Origin: an uncultured Bacteroidota bacterium
GTDB taxonomy: Bacteria; Bacteroidota; Bacteroidia; Bacteroidales; CAIWKO01
Direction of reading: 5' to 3'
NCBI GenBank assembly: GCA_937934705.1
Contig: CALGYY010000160.1
Location: 1 to 13,035, forward strand
Length of the DNA stretch: 13,035 bases
Shown here: piece by piece, positions 1-7,001 of the stretch
How the letters are laid out: each line of letters starts with the position of its first letter
Position numbering within the stretch: the stretch's first letter is position 1
Notes under the pieces: model-generated
The model's input: the letters and a program-made list of their open reading frames with translations, nothing else
What the model was told of the DNA's origin: nothing
The model's database searches: none
Program-made: the position numbers and the translations under genes

Positions 1-57
1 AAGAAAAAAACAAAGACTTAAATGACCTTGACACTCAATATTACCTGAATCAATAGG

Positions 58-99
58 AAAAGAAAAAACAAGGTTCGGGAGCGGAGGCTCCCGTTACCT
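58..99 (-). terminator. Intrinsic terminator downstream of nrdJ
   Basis: A perfect 7-bp inverted repeat (CGGGAGC at 76-82, GCTCCCG at 87-93, loop GGAG) is extended by an outer AGGT/ACCT pairing (71-74 with 96-99) across a small asymmetric internal loop. Read on the minus strand, the stem is followed by a T-rich tract (complement of 58-68). It begins 21 nt after the nrdJ stop codon, so it is well placed to end that transcript. The plus-strand side also has a T run (104-109), so some bidirectional activity is possible. Confidence 0.75.
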
Positions 100-120
100 A
101 AAGTTTTTTACTTCAGTTCT

Positions 121-2820
121 TTACCCGCACTTGGAGTAGCCGCAACTGTTGCAGGTAAGGCAGCCTTCCTTGTAGACCAGTCCTTTCGGGTCGCCACAGT
201 GCGGACATTTGGTATCGACGGCCACTGTGCCGTCGGGGATGAACTTTTTAAGGGCGCGGACCACGCCGTTTTTCCAGGTGTTGATGTTTTCGGTATCCAG
301 TCTGAGGTTGCTGATCAGGTCTACCACGTAGATCAGGGGCATACCATGACGCAGGATGCCGGAGATCAGCTTGGCGTAATTCCAGTATTCTTCGCTGAAA
401 GTGCGCGAAAGTCCTTCAAAATTACACTTATATCCCTGCTTGTCTTCAAACTGGAAGTCGTAGCGTGTACCCGATTCATTATCATCATCCTTGTTCTTGA
501 TCACCCAGCCTTTGGTCACATAAGGAGGAAGGAAGAAGTCTTCTGCCTTTCCGGTGAAGATCTCATAAGGTTTACCTTTGAGCAATCCTACAACAGCCAC
601 CCATTTTTCATAATCATTCTGGAAGCGCACTACCTCAGCCTCAAGTTTCTTGGGGCGCTGCGGGGCACGGGTCTCTCTGAATTCATCGCCTTCTTCTTTT
701 TTGTTGTTATCGCTTACAAGAACGCCCGAACGGGATCCGTCGCGGTAAATGGTAACGCCCTTACAGCCGCTTTCCCAGGCCGTCTGGTAAATCTGGCTGA
801 CCAGTTCCTCGGTGGTCTCAGTAGGTACGTTCACCGTGACGCTGATGGAATGGTCGACCCACTTCTGGATGGCGCCCTGCATTTTCACCTTGGCGACCCA
901 GTCGATGTCGTTGGCGGTGGCTTTGTAGTAAGGAGAGGTCTGAATAATGGGCTCTAACTGCTCGTCAGTGTAGGTTTTCACCTCATCCACATCATAATTG
1001 TTCACCTTGAGCCATTTCAGAAATTTGGGATGAAAAACATTGTACTCTTCCCATGCATCGCCGATATCGTCGGTGAAACTGACCTTAACATTTTTATCGT
1101 TGGGGTTGACTTTCCGGCGTCTTTTATAATTGATTTTGAAGGCAGGTTCGATACCGCTGGTGGTTTGGGTACAGATGCTGACACTGCCTGTGGGCGCTAC
1201 CGTCAGCAGGGCGATATTGCGGCGGCCATGTTTAGCCATTTCTTCATACATGGCGGGAGCAGCTTCTTTGAGCCTGATAATGAAGGGATTATTTTTCTCT
1301 CTTTCCGTACTGTAAACCGCAAAGGCGCCCCTTTCTTTTCCCAGGTTTACGGATGAACGATAAGCTTCAATCGCCAGAGTTTTGTGAACCTCAACGGAAA
1401 AATCAGTTGCCGCATCAGAACCGTAACGGCAGCCCAGGGCGGCGATCATATCACCCTCGGCAGTGATACCGATTCCTGTACGTCTTCCCTGAAGCGTTTT
1501 TTCTCTGATCTTTTCCCACAATCTGCGTTCGGTGCGTTTGGTTTCATCATCTTCCGGGTCGGAAGTGATCTTGGCGATGATGCCGTCGATTTTCTCCGCT
1601 TCCAGGTCAATGATGTCGTCCATCATACGCTGGGCATAATGCACATGTTCGGTAAAGAGTTCACTGTTGAAGAAGGCATGATCGGTAAAGGGGTTCTCCA
1701 CGTAGCTGTAGAGGTTAAGTGCCAGCAAGCGGCAACTGTCGTAAGGACAAAGCGGGATTTCCCCGCAGGGATTGGTGGAAACGGTTTTGAATCCCAGGTC
1801 AGCATAACAATCGGGTACGGCTTCTTTTTCGATGGTACTCCAGAAAAGCACACCGGGTTCGGCTGATTTCCAGGCATTGTGGATGATCTTGTTCCACAGG
1901 GGCAGGGCGTCAATTTCCTTGACTACTTTAGGATTTGCCGAAAGGATCGGCCACTGTTGGGTATATTTTCCGTTATTGACCACGGCCTTCATGAAATCAT
2001 CGTCAAGCTTCACGCTGATGTTGGCCCCGGTAACTTTTCCGTCTTCGAGTTTGGCGTCGATGAAATTCTCAACGTCGGGATGCTTGATGGAAATGCTGAG
2101 CATGAGGGCTCCGCGGCGCCCGTCCTGGGCCACTTCGCGGGTGGAATTCGAATAGCGCTCCATGAAAGGAACAATGCCCGTGGAGGTCAGGGCGGAATTT
2201 TTCACAGGGCTTCCGTAGGGTCGGATATGTGACAGGTCGTGACCCACACCACCGCGCCTTTTCATGAGCTGCACCTGCTCCTGGTCGGTTTTCAGGATAC
2301 CGCCGTAGGAATCGCCGCCGGCATCGCTGCCGATCACAAAGCAATTGGAAAGGGATGAGATCTGAAAGTCATTCCCGATTCCGGCCATGGGACTTCCCTG
2401 CGGAATAATGTACCTGAAGTCGCGCAACAGCATGAAGATCTGATCCTCGCTCATGGGGTTGGGGTACTTCTTCTCAATGCGTGCGATCTCGCGTGCGATA
2501 CGCCAGTGCATATCATTGGGAGTGCATTCGTAGAGGTGGCCGTCGCTGTCTTTCAGTGCGTATTTGTTGATCCATACATTGGCCGCCAGGGTATCCCCCT
2601 TGAAATACTGAACGGTCTTCTCAAAAGCCTCCTCGTAAGAATAGATCTTCCTTTCTGTCACGATCGATGATGAGGTCACCTCGTGCGCCGTATTTTCTGC
2701 CGGTATGGTTTCATCCTCCGGGACACCGGGCCGTGTTCTTTTTTCCAGAATTTCCTGGTAAGGGGTGGGCTTTTTCTGGTCTGTATTTTTATTGGTGTCA
2801 GTAAATAATTTCTCTTCCAT
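121..2820 (-). CDS. nrdJ: Adenosylcobalamin-dependent (class II) ribonucleotide reductase
   Basis: This 899-aa enzyme reduces ribonucleotides to deoxyribonucleotides, using adenosylcobalamin to generate the thiyl radical. It needs no oxygen and no separate radical subunit. Visible active-site residues are Cys160 in SSLSNC (redox cysteine), the NPCGE motif with Asn350, Cys352 (thiyl) and Glu354, Cys363 as redox partner 11 residues after the thiyl Cys (the class II spacing), and the APTGS loop at 542-546. The N-terminal reductase domain starts near residue 60 after a charged, probably disordered extension; I see no ATP-cone. Residues of about 720-865 fit the TSCPD-type domain of this subfamily. 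The tail is cysteine-rich (C872, C875, C887, C890, C893, C898), fitting a zinc ribbon and/or the cysteine pair that re-reduces the active site. ATG start at 2820. It stands alone, with a terminator after it and a 213-bp gap before it. Confidence 0.96.
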   Translation of the reverse strand: MEEKLFTDTNKNTDQKKPTPYQEILEKRTRPGVPEDETIPAENTAHEVTSSSIVTERKIYSYEEAFEKTVQYFKGDTLAANVWINKYALKDSDGHLYECTPNDMHWRIAREIARIEKKYPNPMSEDQIFMLLRDFRYIIPQGSPMAGIGNDFQISSLSNCFVIGSDAGGDSYGGILKTDQEQVQLMKRRGGVGHDLSHIRPYGSPVKNSALTSTGIVPFMERYSNSTREVAQDGRRGALMLSISIKHPDVENFIDAKLEDGKVTGANISVKLDDDFMKAVVNNGKYTQQWPILSANPKVVKEIDALPLWNKIIHNAWKSAEPGVLFWSTIEKEAVPDCYADLGFKTVSTNPCGEIPLCPYDSCRLLALNLYSYVENPFTDHAFFNSELFTEHVHYAQRMMDDIIDLEAEKIDGIIAKITSDPEDDETKRTERRLWEKIREKTLQGRRTGIGITAEGDMIAALGCRYGSDAATDFSVEVHKTLAIEAYRSSVNLGKERGAFAVYSTEREKNNPFIIRLKEAAPAMYEEMAKHGRRNIALLTVAPTGSVSICTQTTSGIEPAFKINYKRRRKVNPNDKNVKVSFTDDIGDAWEEYNVFHPKFLKWLKVNNYDVDEVKTYTDEQLEPIIQTSPYYKATANDIDWVAKVKMQGAIQKWVDHSISVTVNVPTETTEELVSQIYQTAWESGCKGVTIYRDGSRSGVLVSDNNKKEEGDEFRETRAPQRPKKLEAEVVRFQNDYEKWVAVVGLLKGKPYEIFTGKAEDFFLPPYVTKGWVIKNKDDDNESGTRYDFQFEDKQGYKCNFEGLSRTFSEEYWNYAKLISGILRHGMPLIYVVDLISNLRLDTENINTWKNGVVRALKKFIPDGTVAVDTKCPHCGDPKGLVYKEGCLTCNSCGYSKCG

Positions 2821-2879
2821 TTTCCGGCGCTTATAGGTGATTTAACAATTGCTTAATACTAAATAGTTGAAAATGCGGT

Positions 2880-2901
2880 GGCTGCATCAGCCGTGTTTTT
2901 T
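2880..2901. other. Hairpin with adjacent T6 run in the nrdJ upstream region
   Basis: A 5-bp perfect stem (GGCTG 2880-2884, CAGCC 2888-2892, loop CAT) is extended by two G-T wobbles. On the plus strand, T6 at 2896-2901 follows, which resembles a weak terminator, but no plus-strand gene ends here. On the minus strand it would sit inside the predicted nrdJ leader with an A run just before it. Its function is unclear. Confidence 0.35.
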
Positions 2902-2915
2902 CCACTACGGGTCTG

Positions 2916-2946
2916 CTAAAATAGACCTTTGCCTCAGGCCCGGCAA
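2916..2946 (-). promoter_or_regulatory. Candidate nrdJ promoter
   Basis: On the minus strand a TTG (2946-2944) lies exactly 20 nt from TATTTTAG (2923-2916), which matches the Bacteroidota -7 consensus TAnnTTTG at five of its six fixed positions. The spacing fits the usual -33/-7 distance. If it is used, the 5' leader would be roughly 90 nt. The inexact -7 box keeps confidence low. Confidence 0.35.
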
Positions 2947-3014
2947 GCCAAAACTTTCAACAAATGGGTGGATTTATTAACACGTTTGCTTAAGCTGCTG
3001 AAAGCAAACATTCA

Positions 3015-3030
3015 GGGGTAAAAACACCCC
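3015..3030 (-). terminator. Possible weak terminator hairpin after the UPF0306 gene
   Basis: GGGGT (3015-3019) and ACCCC (3026-3030) form a 5-bp GC-rich stem with a 6-nt loop, 3 nt past the stop codon of the UPF0306 gene. No T tract follows on the minus strand, so it may only protect a 3' end or be chance. Confidence 0.25.
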
Positions 3031-3033
3031 GAT

Positions 3034-3471
3034 TCAGGAATTTTTACACCAAATTAACTTTTTCCCGAAACCAAGGCGATTGTCCGTCAGTTTGAGTTGA
3101 TCAACACTGATTTCCCATAGAGCCGTGCCGCCCATGAAAGGGGCGGCATAAGGGAACCTTTTCAGATAAAGGCGCCGGGCTTCCTGAAACGCTTCTCCGG
3201 TGCATTCAGCCATGCGCCCTGTGAATTGCAATCCCCTGATTTTGCCGATAATCTTTGTTTCCAGAGTGATGGTGCCGGCAACTCTTTGCTCAGTCATGGC
3301 TTCAGAGATATGTCTTGTACTTTTGTCAGATGTGAAAAGGAAACGCGGAGGTTCGTTGGTGAAGACATAAAAACAGGAACAGGCCCAGGGTCCCAGTTCC
3401 GACACGGTAGCCAGGTTCAGGACATGATGACGTTTGATAAACCGGATGATGCGGGGGTCAGGAGCCGGCAT
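3034..3471 (-). CDS. UPF0306 / YhbP-like split-barrel (PNPOx-like) protein
   Basis: This 145-aa protein resembles E. coli YhbP (UPF0306, about 147 aa), a member of the pyridoxamine-5'-phosphate-oxidase-like flavin split-barrel fold. The tail is the most telling part: LWEISVDQLKLTDNRLGFGK (118-137) followed by KLIW closely parallels the YhbP C-terminus. The centre contains the family-type stretch IRGLQFTGRM (78-87), and the N-terminal half has a short helix then beta-rich sequence. Family members are expected to bind flavin or a related cofactor in a dimer, but the substrate is not known. No signal peptide or membrane segment, so presumably cytosolic. ATG at 3471 lies one base after the stop codon of the ABC exporter gene (TGA-T-ATG), so the two are probably co-transcribed and translationally coupled. 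What links them functionally is not evident. Confidence 0.82.
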   Translation of the reverse strand: MPAPDPRIIRFIKRHHVLNLATVSELGPWACSCFYVFTNEPPRFLFTSDKSTRHISEAMTEQRVAGTITLETKIIGKIRGLQFTGRMAECTGEAFQEARRLYLKRFPYAAPFMGGTALWEISVDQLKLTDNRLGFGKKLIWCKNS

Positions 3472-3472
3472 A

Positions 3473-5296
3473 TCATGAAAAGGTTTGCAGGTCGTGAAGT
3501 TTCCGGTACACCCCGTTTTTATCGATCAGCTCCTGGTGAGTTCCGCGTTCCACCAACTCTCCCTGCTGCAGCACGATGATCTCATCAGCAAACTTAATCG
3601 TCGATAAACGGTGGGCGATCACGATGGAGGTACGGTTCTTCATCAGGTTCTCAAGAGCGTCCTGAACCAGCCTTTCCGATTCGGTGTCCAGCGATGAGGT
3701 GGCTTCGTCAAGGATGAGGATCGGAGGGTTGCGCAGTACTGCCCGTGCGATACTGAGACGCTGCCTTTGTCCCCCGCTGAGCTTGATGCCCCGGTCCCCG
3801 ATCAGGGTCTGGTATCCCTTGTCCATCTGCACGATGAACTCATGGGCATTGGCAATCTTAGCGGCTTTGATCACTTCTTCCTCGCTGATACTGTCGAGTC
3901 CGAAAGCAATATTGTTGAAAACAGTATCATTAAATAAAATGGTATCCTGGGCCACGATTCCCATCAGTCCCCGAAGATGATCAATACGGTATTCATTAAC
4001 GTTCACCCCGTCGATATAGATACCGCCTTCGCTGCAGTTGTAAAAGCGGGGAAGAAGATCCACCAGGGTTGATTTCCCTGCACCTGAAGGGCCGACCACC
4101 GCAATGGTCTTTCCTTTGTCAATCCGCAGATTGAGGTGGTTCAGCACCGCGGCTTCTTCCTCATATGAGAAGCTGACATCACGGTAATCAATGCAATCAT
4201 TGAATGACATGACCTCTCTCGCGTCGGGTTTCTCGATGATAACTTCCTCGGCCTGCAGCACTTTTTCGATGCGTTCAACCGATGCGGCACCCTTTTGAAC
4301 ATTATAGAAGGCCTGGGTAAAGGCTTTGGCCGGAGGAATAATCTGACTGAAGATAGCAATATAAACCAGGAATACCGCGGCTTCCAGACTGGAATTCTCT
4401 GAGAAAATGAGGATACCTCCGTACCACAGCACCATGATCACCACCAGTATAGCGAGAAATTCACTCAGCGGCCCGGCAAGGTCACGCTTGCGGTAAAGGC
4501 GGATCATGACCCTGGTGTAATCATTATTGACCCGGTTGAAGCGTTTGTTTACGAAGTCAATCGAATTGAAGGCCTTGATGATTCTCAGACCCGAAATGCT
4601 CTCTTCGATCGATGAAAGGATATCCCCCATCAGGGCCTGGCTCTTGTCGGAACTTCTGCGCAGGCTCTTCCCGATCCGTCCGATCAGGAAACCGCTTACC
4701 GGCAGCAGGATCAGCACGAAGCCGGTGAGTTCAGGGCTGATAATAAACAAGGTGACGAGATAGGAAATGATGGCTATGGGTTCCCTGAAGATCATTTCCA
4801 GTGAGGACATCATACTCCACTCAATTTCCTGAACATCATTGGTCATCCTGGCCATAATGTCGCCCTTGCGCTGTTCGGAGAAAAAGGCCAGGGGAAGAAT
4901 GGTTACCTTATTATATAATGTATTCCGGATGTCACGCACAGCACCGTTTCTCACATTGGCCATATAAAACATGGCAAGATAGCGAAACAGGTTCTTCAAA
5001 AAGTATAACAAGGCCAGGGCGAGAGAAATATAAAGCAATGCCGTTGTTTCTCCCTGTTCTGTGATCACCACGGAAATCAGGTAGTCGATATTCCCCGTTA
5101 TGCTGTCGATGGTGAAAGCCAGGGGCGGCGCAGCCATCACCATGTCACGGGTCTTGAACAGGATCTGGAGGACAGGAATGGCCAGAGCAAAGGAAAACAG
5201 CGAAAAAGCGATCCCGAAAATATTGAAAATAATGTTGAGCACCGCATATTTCCAGTACGGCATGGCAAACTTCAGGATGTTGCGGAGTTTTTTCAT
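3473..5296 (-). CDS. MsbA-like ABC exporter (fused permease and ATPase)
   Basis: This 607-aa half-transporter has an exporter membrane domain (about 1-330, about six hydrophobic helices including regions near 15-45, 85-110, 170-205 and 280-325) fused to a nucleotide-binding domain. The ATPase motifs are complete: Walker A GPSGAGKST (402-410), Q-loop Gln450, signature LSGGQ (506-510), Walker B LILDE ending at Asp530-Glu531, D-loop SSLD (534-537) and H-loop His562. It should act as a homodimer in the inner membrane. The overall pattern fits lipid A/lipid exporters of the MsbA type, though drug or peptide export by a related protein cannot be excluded from sequence. ATG at 5296 lies only 5 nt from a TATCTTTG promoter element. 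It is first in a two-gene unit with the UPF0306 gene and divergent from rbfA. Confidence 0.9.
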   Translation of the reverse strand: MKKLRNILKFAMPYWKYAVLNIIFNIFGIAFSLFSFALAIPVLQILFKTRDMVMAAPPLAFTIDSITGNIDYLISVVITEQGETTALLYISLALALLYFLKNLFRYLAMFYMANVRNGAVRDIRNTLYNKVTILPLAFFSEQRKGDIMARMTNDVQEIEWSMMSSLEMIFREPIAIISYLVTLFIISPELTGFVLILLPVSGFLIGRIGKSLRRSSDKSQALMGDILSSIEESISGLRIIKAFNSIDFVNKRFNRVNNDYTRVMIRLYRKRDLAGPLSEFLAILVVIMVLWYGGILIFSENSSLEAAVFLVYIAIFSQIIPPAKAFTQAFYNVQKGAASVERIEKVLQAEEVIIEKPDAREVMSFNDCIDYRDVSFSYEEEAAVLNHLNLRIDKGKTIAVVGPSGAGKSTLVDLLPRFYNCSEGGIYIDGVNVNEYRIDHLRGLMGIVAQDTILFNDTVFNNIAFGLDSISEEEVIKAAKIANAHEFIVQMDKGYQTLIGDRGIKLSGGQRQRLSIARAVLRNPPILILDEATSSLDTESERLVQDALENLMKNRTSIVIAHRLSTIKFADEIIVLQQGELVERGTHQELIDKNGVYRKLHDLQTFS

Positions 5297-5301
5297 CGGG
5301 A

Positions 5302-5309
5302 CAAAGATA
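5302..5309 (-). promoter_or_regulatory. -7 promoter element of the ABC exporter gene
   Basis: TATCTTTG on the minus strand is an exact match to the Bacteroidota -7 consensus TAnnTTTG. It ends 5 nt before the ATG at 5296, so the transcript should begin at or very near the start codon. No convincing -33 TTG is seen at the normal spacing. Confidence 0.65.
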
Positions 5310-5345
5310 AGGGAATTGAATGGATGAACGGTGAGGGCTTATTTG

Positions 5346-5353
5346 TATCTTTG
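5346..5353 (+). promoter_or_regulatory. -7 promoter element of rbfA
   Basis: TATCTTTG matches TAnnTTTG exactly and ends 4 nt before the ATG at 5358. It is the same 8-mer, in mirror orientation, as the element driving the divergent ABC exporter gene 36 nt away. The nearest TTG upstream (5316-5318) is 27 nt away, longer than usual. The location also argues against the upstream in-frame GTG at 5331, which would put the promoter inside the gene. Confidence 0.65.
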
Positions 5354-5357
5354 TGAA

Positions 5358-5696
5358 ATGGAATCAATACGTCAGCAGAAAATTTCGCGTCTCATTCAGA
5401 AGGAACTGGGCGAGATCTTTCAGCGTGAAATGGGTCACCTGAGAGGACATGCCATGATCACGGTGACCAAAGTGAACGTGACCAGTGACCTTTCTATTGC
5501 ACGCGCCTACCTGAGTCTTTTTGCCACGCCCGACAAAGAGGCCCTGTTCAGCCAGATCCGCGAAAATAAGCGGGAGATCAGGCACCTGCTGGCCGGCAGG
5601 GTCCGCAAACAGCTTCGCGTGGTTCCCGAACTGGAGTTCTACATTGATGATTCGCTCGATTATATCGAACATATTGAAAAACTTCTGAAGCAGTAA
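5358..5696 (+). CDS. rbfA: Ribosome-binding factor A
   Basis: This 112-aa protein has the size and layout of RbfA, a KH-fold factor that binds the 30S subunit during late 16S rRNA maturation. The N-terminus (SIRQQKISRLIQKELGEIF) is the family's first helix. The central beta/alpha part covers about 30-80, and the C-terminal segment LRVVPELEFYIDDSLDY (86-102) is highly typical. The frame can be extended to a GTG at 5331, but the ATG at 5358 gives the normal N-terminus and lies just downstream of a perfect -7 element. The next gene starts one base after the rbfA stop, so the two form an operon, though their known roles (ribosome assembly and envelope transport) do not obviously connect. Confidence 0.93.
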   Translation: MESIRQQKISRLIQKELGEIFQREMGHLRGHAMITVTKVNVTSDLSIARAYLSLFATPDKEALFSQIRENKREIRHLLAGRVRKQLRVVPELEFYIDDSLDYIEHIEKLLKQ

Positions 5697-5697
5697 A

Positions 5698-6927
5698 TTG
5701 AACCTCCCTTTCTATATCGCCCGCCGCTACCTGTTCGCGAAAAAATCGCACAACATCATCAATATCATTTCCATCATCTCCGTACTGGGGATCGCGGCAG
5801 GGACTATGGCCCTCATCATTGTTTTATCTGTTTTCAACGGATTCGAGAGCCTGGTCACGAGACTTTTTAACTCCTTTAATCCGGATCTGAGAATCACCGT
5901 TGCCGAAGGGAAAACTTTCAGCACCGATAGCCTGCCCCTGCAGCAACTGAGGGATATCAGCGGAATTAGTTGCTATACGGGAGTTATAGAAGAAAATGCA
6001 CTTCTCAGATATCATGATAAGCAATATATTGTAACCATCAAGGGTGTGAGCGACGGTTACGAATGCACCAGCCGCCTGAATGAAAATATTGTGGAAGGAG
6101 AATACCTGCTGGAATCCGGTGCAGTCAACTATGCCATCGTGGGTCAGGGCATCGCTTATAATATGGGAATGGTGCTGAACGATTTTGAAAATCCTCTTAC
6201 GCTTTATGTTCCGAGGCGTTCCGCTTCGAAAACCATCGACCCCATGGATGCCTTCAGTATGGAAGAGATCCAGCCTTCAGGTTTTTTTGGCATTCAGCAG
6301 GATTTTGATGTGAAATACGTGATCGTTCCCCTGCGCTTTGCCGGGAAGTTGCTGGATTACAGCCATCGCCTGTCGGCACTCGAACTTAAAGTCGAAGCTG
6401 GAGCTGATCCTGAGAAAGTGCAAGAAGAAATTGAAGATTTGCTGGGCCCGGCTTATATCGTGAAGAACCGCTTTCAGCAGGAGGAGGTCCTGTTCAAAAT
6501 CATGAAATCAGAGAAACTGGCGGTCTTCGTGATCCTGTCTTTTATCCTCATAATTGCCACTTTCAATGTTATCGGCAGCCTCAGCATGCTCATCCTCGAG
6601 AAGAAGAAGGATATCGCCATCCTTAACAGCCTCGGTGCAAGTCATACCACCATTCGCCGGATCTTTCTCACCGAAGGTATGCTGATCAGCTTTTCCGGAG
6701 CCTTTATCGGACTGCTGCTCGGACTGCTGGTTTGTATCCTGCAGCAGGAGCTGGGACTCATCACCATTCAAAGCAGCGGCTCATTCCTGGTAGAAGCCTA
6801 TCCCGTGAAAATTGAATGGGCAGACTTCCTCTGGGTATTGCTGATCGATCTGGTGGTAGGTTTCTTCGCTGCATGGTACCCGGTACATTATATTTCCCAG
6901 CGGTATTTTTCTGATAAACCCGCCTGA
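5698..6927 (+). CDS. LolE/LolC-like FtsX-family ABC permease
   Basis: This 409-aa inner-membrane permease belongs to the lipoprotein-releasing (LolC/E) group of the MacB/FtsX superfamily. It has one N-terminal transmembrane helix (about 20-46), a large periplasmic domain (about 47-270, MacB_PCD-like) and three C-terminal helices (about 273-297, 326-348, 376-395) forming the FtsX domain; EKKKDIAILNSLGAS (301-315) is the typical cytoplasmic coupling segment. It would extract lipoproteins from the inner membrane together with a LolD-type ATPase, which is not encoded in this window. The start is TTG at 5698, one base after the rbfA stop (TAA-A-TTG); it gives MNLPFYIARRYLFAKKSHN, the N-terminus I expect for Bacteroidota members, and no earlier start is needed. 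Confidence 0.88.
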   Translation: MNLPFYIARRYLFAKKSHNIINIISIISVLGIAAGTMALIIVLSVFNGFESLVTRLFNSFNPDLRITVAEGKTFSTDSLPLQQLRDISGISCYTGVIEENALLRYHDKQYIVTIKGVSDGYECTSRLNENIVEGEYLLESGAVNYAIVGQGIAYNMGMVLNDFENPLTLYVPRRSASKTIDPMDAFSMEEIQPSGFFGIQQDFDVKYVIVPLRFAGKLLDYSHRLSALELKVEAGADPEKVQEEIEDLLGPAYIVKNRFQQEEVLFKIMKSEKLAVFVILSFILIIATFNVIGSLSMLILEKKKDIAILNSLGASHTTIRRIFLTEGMLISFSGAFIGLLLGLLVCILQQELGLITIQSSGSFLVEAYPVKIEWADFLWVLLIDLVVGFFAAWYPVHYISQRYFSDKPA

Positions 6928-6965
6928 TCTGAAATTTTTTTTTCACCGCTTACGAAAGCCCTCCT

Positions 6966-6986
6966 TCGTGTATTACCTTTACACGA
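6966..6986 (+). promoter_or_regulatory. Candidate promoter of the FG-GAP gene within an inverted repeat
   Basis: TACCTTTA at 6974-6981 matches the -7 consensus TAnnTTTG except for the last base and lies 20 nt before the ATG at 7002. It overlaps a perfect 7-bp inverted repeat, TCGTGTA (6966-6972) and TACACGA (6980-6986). A run of nine T (6935-6943) lies just upstream. I see no clear -33 TTG. Confidence 0.45.
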
Positions 6987-7001
6987 TTAAATCAAAAATT
7001 T

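Larger units (their letters stand above)
2821..3033. other. Intergenic region: presumed nrdJ promoter and leader
   Basis: These 213 nt lie between the UPF0306 gene stop and the nrdJ start, and I see no credible coding sequence. The region holds a weak minus-strand promoter candidate (2916-2946), a short perfect hairpin (2880-2892, GGCTG/CAGCC) and a 5-bp hairpin (3015-3030) just after the upstream gene. I saw neither a clear 16-bp NrdR-type palindrome nor a recognisable cobalamin-riboswitch core, but structured RNA cannot be excluded by eye. Confidence 0.6.

Noticed and set aside
199..957. 252-codon open frame on the plus strand opposite the nrdJ C-terminal region
   Set aside because: It is the antisense shadow of a strongly conserved gene, has no recognisable domain and no promoter. 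The same holds for the other plus-strand frames within 1030-2232.
2821..3033. Cobalamin riboswitch upstream of nrdJ
   Set aside because: I could not find the conserved B12-box pattern on the minus strand by eye; only a covariance-model search could settle it.
5331..5357. GTG at 5331 as an earlier start for rbfA
   Set aside because: It would add nine residues not typical of RbfA and would place the TATCTTTG promoter element inside the coding sequence.
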